This document shows, in pieces, positions 44,078 to 50,909 of a stretch of DNA of 57,485 bases. Numbering within the stretch: position 1 is the stretch's first letter; each line of letters begins with the position of its first letter. The stretch covers positions 1-57,485 of the forward strand of contig JAGCDD010000171.1 in assembly GCA_017651345.1 (NCBI GenBank), read 5' to 3'. A model generated the notes under the pieces. That model worked only from the letters and a program-made list of their open reading frames with translations. It was not told the origin of the DNA and did not search any database. Source of the stretch: Bacteroidales bacterium. GTDB lineage: Bacteria > Bacteroidota > Bacteroidia > Bacteroidales > UBA3824. A program made the translations under genes and the position numbers.

Positions 44078-44704
44078 ATGTTTGATTTGCTTTTAGAACA
44101 ATGCCGCACCAACATTTTGGCGTTTGATGCCGAGCACGTTTGCACCACAAATCAGAATATCTACAACAGCGTTTTTGGTTTTTATCAAAAACTTAACGGA
44201 TTTTTCCCCGACATTATCTATTCGCACAATTCAAAGGAGGAACTCATTAAGATAAAGCATTACGACATAGATGCTAAAATCAAAAGCATTGCCTCTGTGC
44301 GTGAGGAACTTGAGGCTGCCGAAAAAGATGTTGACGGCACTTTTTTATTCGACGGCAAAGAAAAAGAGGTGCTTGAACACCGCCGCGGACAATATCGTCA
44401 CCGCATCAAAGATACCGCCAAGGATATTCTTCGATTGTTGGAAAATTTTATAAAGGTTTATCAAACAGAACTTTATCAATATGGGCAAGACTGTCTTCGC
44501 GACGACCAACTAAACGCTCACGCTGGTCCGATTACTTCGCCTGCCGACCTAACTCGCAACGAAACAATATTTTACCGTATTTATCACGCCTTGTTTAAGG
44601 CTCACCGCACCGACCCCGAAACGCTTGCCATTATTGCTGAAACGCTTGGAATTAGCGACACTGTTTCGCAAAATATTATTAATTTTGCCGCCAAAGAAAT
44701 ATAA
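44078..44704 (+). CDS. Unrecognised helical protein of the GTPase operon
   Basis: The product is a soluble, fully helical protein with a charged coiled-coil centre (DAKIKSIASVREELEAAEKD, then LEHRRGQYRHRIKDTAKD). No known domain was recognised. I place the start at ATG 44078 (208 residues); a TTG at 44039 inside the preceding gene would add 13 residues and cannot be excluded. Its position directly after the two GTPases, and 11 bp before prsW, suggests it is an effector or regulator of the GTPases. Confidence 0.65.
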   Translation: MFDLLLEQCRTNILAFDAEHVCTTNQNIYNSVFGFYQKLNGFFPDIIYSHNSKEELIKIKHYDIDAKIKSIASVREELEAAEKDVDGTFLFDGKEKEVLEHRRGQYRHRIKDTAKDILRLLENFIKVYQTELYQYGQDCLRDDQLNAHAGPITSPADLTRNETIFYRIYHALFKAHRTDPETLAIIAETLGISDTVSQNIINFAAKEI

Positions 44705-44715
44705 ATTTTCGTCTA

Positions 44716-45501
44716 ATGCAGATAATTGCTGTTATTTCGTTTTTGCCGGTTTTTTTGATTCTTTATTACATTTACAAAAAAGACCGCGACCCCGAACCAG
44801 TTCAAACTGTGAGCCTTACGTTTGTTTTTGGTGCGGTTACGTGTGTTCCTGCCATTTTTCTCGAACTTGGAGCCGAGTATGCTCTTAACGCTTCGACGCT
44901 CGAAGTGGATACGCCTATTTACAATCGTGCGCGTATGTTTGCTGGCGTGGCGTTGATAGAGGAGGTTTGCAAATGGGGCGTGGTGATGCTTTTTATTTGG
45001 AAACACAAAGATTTCGACGATTCGTACGATGCCATTGTGTATTGCGTAACGGCGTCGCTCGGTTTTGCGGCTTTGGAAAACTTGCTTTACGTGGTGCAAA
45101 ACGGTTTGGCTGTGGGCATTATGCGTGCCGTTACCTCAGTGCCCGGACACGCTTGCTTCGGTGTTTTTATGGGATACTTTTTGGCAAAGGCAAAATACCA
45201 TTCAAGCCACGGCGATACACAAAAAATGATACTTTGGATGGCTCTTGCGCTTGCAGTGCCGGTGCTTGTTCACGGCGAATACGACTATTTGCTCACCGTG
45301 GATATGCTGTGGGTATTTTTGGGTTTGATTGTGGTTGCCGACATTGTGGCGTTTGTGCTTATTCACCATAGTTTTCACGACGACCATCCGATTGTTATCC
45401 GCGAAACACCTCTGCCGCCTGAGTTTCCTACCACGCCGCCGGAGTTCCATAACTCTGTTCCTCCCACTTTTAACCCTAACAATCAATGCGATACAAACTA
45501 A
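44716..45501 (+). CDS. prsW: PrsW-family intramembrane metalloprotease
   Basis: PrsW-type proteases cleave anti-sigma factors or similar membrane targets. The multi-spanning protein has the family motifs: LIEEVCKWG (paired Glu), GFAALENLLY and PGHACFGVFMG (His), which form the metal site. Eight or so membrane segments fill residues 1-220. The tail is rich in Pro (PPEFPTTPPEFH). The 3' end overlaps truA by 16 bases. No obvious substrate lies adjacent, though a possible sigma/anti-sigma-like pair is 4 kb upstream. Confidence 0.92.
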   Translation: MQIIAVISFLPVFLILYYIYKKDRDPEPVQTVSLTFVFGAVTCVPAIFLELGAEYALNASTLEVDTPIYNRARMFAGVALIEEVCKWGVVMLFIWKHKDFDDSYDAIVYCVTASLGFAALENLLYVVQNGLAVGIMRAVTSVPGHACFGVFMGYFLAKAKYHSSHGDTQKMILWMALALAVPVLVHGEYDYLLTVDMLWVFLGLIVVADIVAFVLIHHSFHDDHPIVIRETPLPPEFPTTPPEFHNSVPPTFNPNNQCDTN

Positions 45502-46214
45502 CTCTTGCCTACAACGGCGAAAATTACCACGGTTGGCAAACTCAGCCCAATGCTCCCACGGTTCAAGAAACTTTGGAACGGGCTTTCTCCGTTGTGCTGC
45601 GTCAAAACATCTCCATAACAGGCTGTGGACGTACCGATACGGGTGTGCATGCCGAATTTTACGTGGCTCATTTCGACACCTACGATATCAATGCCAAAAT
45701 AGGCGACTTGATTCACAAGATGAACTCATTTCTCCCAAAGGATATTGCCATTTACAGTATCGAACCTGTTGGCGATGATTTCAATGCACGTTTTAGTGCC
45801 GTTAAACGTTCGTACCGCTATTGGATTCACACCCGCAAAGACCCTTTTCTCGACCGCAGTTCGTGGCTTGTGCCATATCCTATTGATATTGAAAAAATGA
45901 ACCAAGCCTGCAAAATACTTATGCAGCACACCGACTTCGCCTCGTTTTGCAAGGCGGGAAGCGACAATAAGACCACCATCTGCCACATTTCGTCGGCTCA
46001 ATGGACCCAGGATGGTCATCGCATAAAGTTTGAAATCACTGCCGATAGGTTTCTGCGCAATATGGTTCGTGCAATAGTGGGCACAATGGTAGACCTTGGC
46101 TTAGGTAAAACCTCACTTGCAGATTTTGAAGGTATAATAAAAAGCCACAAGCGCAGTTCCGCCGGACAATCTGTACCAGCAAAAGGACTTGCGCTTGTGG
46201 ATATAAGGTATTGA
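45486..46214 (+). CDS. truA: tRNA pseudouridine(38-40) synthase TruA
   Basis: TruA converts uridines at positions 38-40 of the anticodon arm. The start (MRYKLTLAYNGENYHGWQ), the catalytic-Asp motif GRTDTGVHA, and the later RYWIHTRKDPF, FRFLRNMVR-type segment (ADRFLRNMVRAIVGTM) and SAGQSVPAKGLALVDI are all diagnostic. The length of 242 residues is normal. The gene starts within the end of prsW and is convergent with the glycyl-tRNA synthetase gene, 13 bp apart. Confidence 0.97.
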   Translation: MRYKLTLAYNGENYHGWQTQPNAPTVQETLERAFSVVLRQNISITGCGRTDTGVHAEFYVAHFDTYDINAKIGDLIHKMNSFLPKDIAIYSIEPVGDDFNARFSAVKRSYRYWIHTRKDPFLDRSSWLVPYPIDIEKMNQACKILMQHTDFASFCKAGSDNKTTICHISSAQWTQDGHRIKFEITADRFLRNMVRAIVGTMVDLGLGKTSLADFEGIIKSHKRSSAGQSVPAKGLALVDIRY

Positions 46215-46227
46215 AAAATCTATCTGA

Positions 46228-47805
46228 TTACGCTTCGGGCAGTTCGATGTCCTCGTCGGCAAGGCGTTTGAGGATATTGTTGATGTCGCAGTTTTTAGAA
46301 ACTATGTCGGCAACCTTGTCGATAGCCACACGCTCTTGTTTCATACTGTCGCGCCAACGGATGGTAACGGTGTTGTCTTTGAGTGTGTCGTAATCAACTG
46401 TTACGCAGAACGGAGTACCGATAGCATCTTGACGGCGGTAGCGTTTTCCGATGGTGTCTTTCTCCTCGTAGCGGCAGTCGAAACGGTACATAAGGTCTTT
46501 CATAAGTTTCTGTGCGATTTCGGGCAAGCCGTCTTTCTTAACGAGCGGGAACACAGCCACTTTTACAGGAGCGAGTGCGGGCGGAATCTTCATTACCACG
46601 CGGCTGTCGGCTTTACCGTCAACAGTGAGGTCTTCCTCGGTGTACGATCCGGAGATGATGCTCAGGAACATACGGTCGAGACCGATGGATGTTTCGATTA
46701 CGTAAGGAGTGTAACTTTGGTTGAGTTCGGGGTCGAAGTACTGAATGTTTTTGCCCGAATATTTCTGATGCTGACCAAGGTCAAAGTCGGTGCGTGAGTG
46801 GATACCCTCAACCTCTTTGAATCCCATCGGGAAATTGTATTCGATGTCGGTGGCGGCGTTGGCATAGTGTGCGAGTTTCTCGTGATCGTGGAAACGGTAG
46901 TTGTCGGTGCCGAAACCGAGAGCCTCGTGCCATTTGCGACGCATTGTTTTCCAGTATTTAAACCAACGGAGTTCGGTGCCGGGTTTGATAAAGTACTGCA
47001 TCTCCATCTGTTCAAACTCTCTCATACGGAAGATAAACTGACGTGCCACAATCTCGTTGCGGAAAGCCTTGCCTATCTGAGCGATACCGAAAGGAATCTT
47101 CATACGGCCGGTCTTCTGCACGTTGAGGTAGTTTACAAATATGCCCTGAGCGGTTTCGGGACGGAGATATATTGTTGACTGTTCGTCGGATACGCTACCC
47201 ATTTTGGTAGAGAACATAAGGTTGAACTGACGAACTTCTGTCCAGTTTTTAGTGCCGGAAATGGGGCAAACGATGTCGCAGTCGAGAATAATCTGACGGA
47301 GTTCTTCAAGGTTGTTTTCGTTGAGAGCCTTATCGTAACGTGCTGTAAGTTCGTTGATTTGCTGCTGAACTTTTTGAACGTTTTCGCTTGTGGCAAGGTA
47401 TTTTTCCTTGTCGAACTTGTCGCCGAAACGTTTAGCGGCTTTTTCCACGTCTTTTTCTATTTTAGCGTAGAGTTTGTCGCGGTATTCTTCGATAAGATTG
47501 TCGGCGCGGTAACGTTTTTTAGAGTCGCGGTTGTCGATGAGGGGGTCGTTGAAAGCAGCCACGTGTCCCGATGCCTCCCAGGTTTTGGGGTGCATAAAGA
47601 TGGCGGCGTCGATGCCCACGATGTTTTCGTGGAGGCGTGTCATAAACTTCCACCAGTACTCTTTGATGTTGTTTTTAAGTTCCACGCCGTTTTGACCGTA
47701 GTCGTACACAGCGGCGAGACCGTCGTAAATTTCGCTCGACGGGAAAATAAAACCGTATTCTTTGCAGTGCGATATAAGTTTCTTTAATTGGTCGTCTTGT
47801 GCCAT
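46228..47805 (-). CDS. glyS: Glycyl-tRNA synthetase, dimeric class II type
   Basis: This is the single-chain (alpha-2) glycyl-tRNA synthetase, which charges tRNA-Gly in the cytoplasm. Class II motifs are seen in RPETAQGIFVNYLNVQKTGRMK-type segments (quoted in part: RPETAQGIF), FRNEIVARQFIFRMREFEQME (in part RMREFEQ) and IETSIGLDRMFL-type motif 3 (ETSIGLDR). The C-terminal anticodon-binding domain (VAVFPLVKKDGLPEIA, then YRRQDAIGTPFCVTVDYD) is present. The 525-residue length is normal. A -7 box lies 30 bases upstream. Confidence 0.97.
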   Translation of the reverse strand: MAQDDQLKKLISHCKEYGFIFPSSEIYDGLAAVYDYGQNGVELKNNIKEYWWKFMTRLHENIVGIDAAIFMHPKTWEASGHVAAFNDPLIDNRDSKKRYRADNLIEEYRDKLYAKIEKDVEKAAKRFGDKFDKEKYLATSENVQKVQQQINELTARYDKALNENNLEELRQIILDCDIVCPISGTKNWTEVRQFNLMFSTKMGSVSDEQSTIYLRPETAQGIFVNYLNVQKTGRMKIPFGIAQIGKAFRNEIVARQFIFRMREFEQMEMQYFIKPGTELRWFKYWKTMRRKWHEALGFGTDNYRFHDHEKLAHYANAATDIEYNFPMGFKEVEGIHSRTDFDLGQHQKYSGKNIQYFDPELNQSYTPYVIETSIGLDRMFLSIISGSYTEEDLTVDGKADSRVVMKIPPALAPVKVAVFPLVKKDGLPEIAQKLMKDLMYRFDCRYEEKDTIGKRYRRQDAIGTPFCVTVDYDTLKDNTVTIRWRDSMKQERVAIDKVADIVSKNCDINNILKRLADEDIELPEA

Positions 47806-47834
47806 TGTATTGTATGTTAAATAATTTCAGGTTG

Positions 47835-47842
47835 CAAAGTTA
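47835..47842 (-). promoter_or_regulatory. -7 element of the glycyl-tRNA synthetase gene
   Basis: The minus strand reads TAACTTTG, 30 bases before the start codon; no TTTG at the usual distance. Confidence 0.5.
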
Positions 47843-47882
47843 GATATAAATTTTGAGATTATATCATTTTTTTGCAAATTAT

Positions 47883-49031
47883 CTACTTCTCTGCCTCCAA
47901 CAGCCTCTCCACGCCTCTCTTTATTGTATCATCTTCCCTTGCAAAGCATACTCTTATGATGTTGCTCTTGTTTTTGTCGTGGTAGTACATCGACATTGGG
48001 AAAACTGCTACGCCGTGGGTGTTGACAAGTTTGATGGCAAACTCGGTGTCAGGGTCGGGGGTAACGTCAGAGCAGTCTATCGCCTGAAACCACGAGCCTT
48101 CGGTGGGTGTGAATTTGTATTTCGAGCCTTTGAGCAGGCTGCACAAGAGGTCGCGTTTGTGGTGATAGAGTTCACGTATTTGGTCTAACACTTCGGCATG
48201 TGCCTCGTTGAGAAAATCGGCAAAGGTGTATTGCACAGCGGTGTTTGAACCGTTGCAGATATAGTTGTGCATCTTGCGTATTTCGGCGGTGTAGTCGGCA
48301 GGTGCACAGCAAGTGCCTGTTTTCCAACCTGTGGCGTTAAACGATTTGCCGAGCGAACTTATTACAATGCTCTGTTTTGCCATAATCGGGTAGTGCGATA
48401 CGCTTGTAAGCGGACCATCATACACAAAACTGCCGTAAGTTTCGTCGCTGAGTATCACAATTTTGCTTCCGGCAATGGTTTTTTGCAGCATTTTCATATC
48501 TTCGTCAGACATTACTTTGCCGGTGGGTATATGAGGATTGCTGATGATTATCATTTTGGTGCGTTGATTAACCGAACGCATTACCTCGTTCCAATCAATC
48601 TTGTAGTCGGGATATTTGAGAGCAATAAACACGGGCGTGCCTCCGTTTAGGCGGATTGCTGGCACATAGTTTTCGCAAACGGGCTCAAATACAATAACTT
48701 CGTCGTCTTCGTGAACAACGGCTGAGATTGCAGTCCATACGGCTTCGGTAGATCCGGCGGTGATAGTAACCTCGGTTTCGGGGTTGTACTGGGCGCCAAA
48801 CTCCTTGTTGTAGATGCCTGCCATAGCTGTGCGCAAGGGCAGTATGCCTTCGATGGGGCTGTACTGATTGTGTCCGTTGCTTATATGCTTGGCAATAGAT
48901 TTTACAAGGCACTGCGGCATATTAAAATCGGGCACCGAGCAAGCTATGTCTACCGCATTGTTTTTGGCAGCGACGTCTAAAATCTCGAATGCCGTTTTTA
49001 ACGTATTTTCAGGTAGTTTTGATCTCAGCAT
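47883..49031 (-). CDS. PLP-dependent class I aminotransferase
   Basis: The fold-type I aminotransferase motifs are present: NGHNQYSPIEGILPLR near the N-terminus, ISNPHIPTGKVM, DETYGSFVYDG, and the PLP-binding SSLGKSFNATGWKTG (Lys near residue 231). Near the end, SIIRVCFAREDDTI supplies the Arg that binds the substrate carboxylate. It resembles methionine- or kynurenine-type aminotransferases of the YbdL group, but the amino acid cannot be fixed. It follows glyS on the same strand, with 77 bp between. Confidence 0.9.
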   Translation of the reverse strand: MLRSKLPENTLKTAFEILDVAAKNNAVDIACSVPDFNMPQCLVKSIAKHISNGHNQYSPIEGILPLRTAMAGIYNKEFGAQYNPETEVTITAGSTEAVWTAISAVVHEDDEVIVFEPVCENYVPAIRLNGGTPVFIALKYPDYKIDWNEVMRSVNQRTKMIIISNPHIPTGKVMSDEDMKMLQKTIAGSKIVILSDETYGSFVYDGPLTSVSHYPIMAKQSIVISSLGKSFNATGWKTGTCCAPADYTAEIRKMHNYICNGSNTAVQYTFADFLNEAHAEVLDQIRELYHHKRDLLCSLLKGSKYKFTPTEGSWFQAIDCSDVTPDPDTEFAIKLVNTHGVAVFPMSMYYHDKNKSNIIRVCFAREDDTIKRGVERLLEAEK

Positions 49032-49051
49032 ACTTTCTGTTATTTATTTTT

Positions 49052-49059
49052 CAAAATTA
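49052..49059 (-). promoter_or_regulatory. -7 element of the aminotransferase gene
   Basis: The minus strand reads TAATTTTG, 21 bases before the ATG; CTTG at about 49081-49078 is a weak partner. Confidence 0.45.
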
Positions 49060-49151
49060 CAAAAGATTTTAATATGGCAAGTTTAGTTTTAGTTTTTTTG
49101 CAAAATAAATTTTTTAATTGGTTTAAATAGTGATAATTAATGTGTTAAAAA

Positions 49152-49187
49152 TAAAAAACTCCGGCATTGCTGTCGGAGTTTTTTTTT
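49152..49187 (-). terminator. Terminator after the 140-residue protein gene
   Basis: ACTCCG (49158-49163) pairs with CGGAGT (49174-49179), with A/T runs on both sides, so it can act in both directions. It lies just after the stop of the minus-strand gene at 49209. Confidence 0.75.
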
Positions 49188-49208
49188 GATGTGTGGAAAA
49201 TAGTGGTA

Positions 49209-49631
49209 TTAGTATGCTATGGAATTATATATCTGCTGTTTAAGGTAATCGATACCGCTTCCGAGCACTATTCCGGCGTTGTCGGCGGCTGCGATATAGT
49301 CGGCAGCGTTGTCGATGGTGGCATGAGCGTAAAAATATAGTCCTGTGTCTTCTTTTACCACGTCGCTGTCTACCGATTCTATTACGGCGTTGCTTTCGTG
49401 ACCGTCAACAATCAGTTTGATGTTGGTGCTTTCGGAGAGTGAGTTTATATATTTATAAGGTATCTCAATTTTGCAGAGACATTTTGAATCAGAGTTTTTT
49501 TCAACGGAAAAACCGCTTGTGATAATGTTTTCGGGCATATTGTTTTTTACACCGAAAACCAACATTGCTGTTAACATTGCCAAAGCAATCGCTATGCCTG
49601 CGTGCTTGATCATTTTGTTTGTTGTTTTCAT
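49209..49631 (-). CDS. Small membrane-anchored protein, partly HlyD-like
   Basis: An N-terminal membrane helix (AGIAIALAMLTAMLVFGV, residues about 11-28) is followed by about 110 periplasmic residues. The segment CKIEIPYKYINSLSESTNI, then IVDGHESNAVIESV, resembles the barrel part of HlyD-type membrane fusion proteins, which is followed in full-length members by longer coiled coils that are absent here. It could be a truncated relative or a chance likeness. It has a good -7 box and terminator, so it is probably expressed. Confidence 0.5.
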   Translation of the reverse strand: MKTTNKMIKHAGIAIALAMLTAMLVFGVKNNMPENIITSGFSVEKNSDSKCLCKIEIPYKYINSLSESTNIKLIVDGHESNAVIESVDSDVVKEDTGLYFYAHATIDNAADYIAAADNAGIVLGSGIDYLKQQIYNSIAY

Positions 49632-49684
49632 GGTTCTGATGTTTATTATGTTGTTAACCTATTAGTGGTGATTATTAGACGGTG

Positions 49685-49715
49685 CAAAATTAGCCCTGCT
49701 TTTCAAAGTGTGCAA
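49685..49715 (-). promoter_or_regulatory. Promoter of the 140-residue protein gene
   Basis: The minus strand reads TAATTTTG (49692-49685), with ATTG (about 49716-49713) after a 20-bp spacer. The start codon is about 54 bases downstream. Confidence 0.5.
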
Positions 49716-49775
49716 TGCGTAAAATGCGTATATGGGTAAAAATAGGGTAGGGGTTTTACGTATTTTTGGGGGAAA

Positions 49776-50768
49776 TTACAACACCAAATACACGTGAAGC
49801 GCTATCGACGATAGCAAAAATGCTGCAAACAAGAGTTCGCTCCAAAAGCCTTGTTTCATATTGTAAAACACTGTTACAATCATAAACGCAGCGGGGAATA
49901 GGGCTATTCTAAGTGTTTCGATACTAAGAAACGGCGACAATGCAGCACCTACGGTTATTACAAAAACCATAAACAAAAATCTGTATACCCTTGCCTCAAA
50001 CACATTGAATCGTGTATAAAGACTTGCCATCATTAGTCCCGTTACCACAAGCCATGCCGTTCCTGCAACGAGAAACACAAGATCGTTGCCCACGGGTGTG
50101 AAAATGTGACGGATACTAAATTCTTCGGCGATGTTTTCCCACACAGGCATAATTTCACTGTTGCTAAGGTAATAACCCGCAAAATAGAATAGCACGGGGG
50201 TGATAATTCCGAGCACCAACATCATTATTTCGTTGAAACGGTAGGGACGGAACACTGCAATGGCTGCTATTCCAAAAAAGAGCGTTATCACAGCGTTGAA
50301 ACAAAACAGTGTGGCAACGCCAAAAAACAATCCTGCATCAAAAAGGTTGTACACTGCCACATCTTTGCCGTTGCTATTGAGTATCGGAAACATACCCATC
50401 ATAATAAACACAGCGGCAAACTGTTCGGGAAGTAGCACATTGTAAGGTATATAGCACATTCCCACTGCTGCCGTTACCACAAAAAACAACGATCCTTTGG
50501 CTCGGGTGAGTTCAAAACGGTTGTTGAGGCTTGTCATCACAAGCACTTCCATAATATTTAGCAGCACAAAGCATATACCGAGCAGCAACGGTGTACCAAA
50601 CGAACCGAGAAAGTTTCTTATATCGCCAAAAATCAATGAACCCGACTGCGGTACTATCCACATCCAACCACCGTAAGGCATCACCGCCGAACACGCAAAT
50701 CCGGCAAACACCAAGACGGCGATTGCAATTCCGAGGGGGCTGTTGTCTTTTAGCGATTTTAGTATCAC
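49776..50768 (-). CDS. Multi-spanning membrane protein, DUF6427-like
   Basis: The 330-residue protein contains about ten hydrophobic segments (for example AIAVLVFAGFACSAVM, TLFCFNAVITLFFGIAAIAVF, GIITPVLFYFAGYYL). The length, layout and Bacteroidota context match DUF6427-like proteins, which have no known function; that assignment is from memory. The start is GTG at 50768, with a -7 box 23 bases upstream. It is a single-gene unit. Confidence 0.7.
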   Translation of the reverse strand: MILKSLKDNSPLGIAIAVLVFAGFACSAVMPYGGWMWIVPQSGSLIFGDIRNFLGSFGTPLLLGICFVLLNIMEVLVMTSLNNRFELTRAKGSLFFVVTAAVGMCYIPYNVLLPEQFAAVFIMMGMFPILNSNGKDVAVYNLFDAGLFFGVATLFCFNAVITLFFGIAAIAVFRPYRFNEIMMLVLGIITPVLFYFAGYYLSNSEIMPVWENIAEEFSIRHIFTPVGNDLVFLVAGTAWLVVTGLMMASLYTRFNVFEARVYRFLFMVFVITVGAALSPFLSIETLRIALFPAAFMIVTVFYNMKQGFWSELLFAAFLLSSIALHVYLVL

Positions 50769-50790
50769 AGTATACGGTTTTTATGGTTGA

Positions 50791-50798
50791 CAAAATTA
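50791..50798 (-). promoter_or_regulatory. -7 element of the multi-spanning protein gene
   Basis: The minus strand reads TAATTTTG, 23 bases before the GTG start; no clear TTTG partner. Confidence 0.45.
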
Positions 50799-50852
50799 CA
50801 AAATTTTTTTACATTGAATGAAAACACTCTATTTTTTTAGCCACTATTAAAC

Positions 50853-50882
50853 AAAAAAAGGGACACGACTAATCGTGTCCCA
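50853..50882 (-). terminator. Terminator after the 993-residue receptor gene
   Basis: GGGACACGA and TCGTGTCCC form a perfect 9-bp stem with a four-base loop. On the minus strand seven T follow. Confidence 0.9.
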
Positions 50883-50909
50883 AACAACAATTATATTTAT
50901 AGTGAACTT

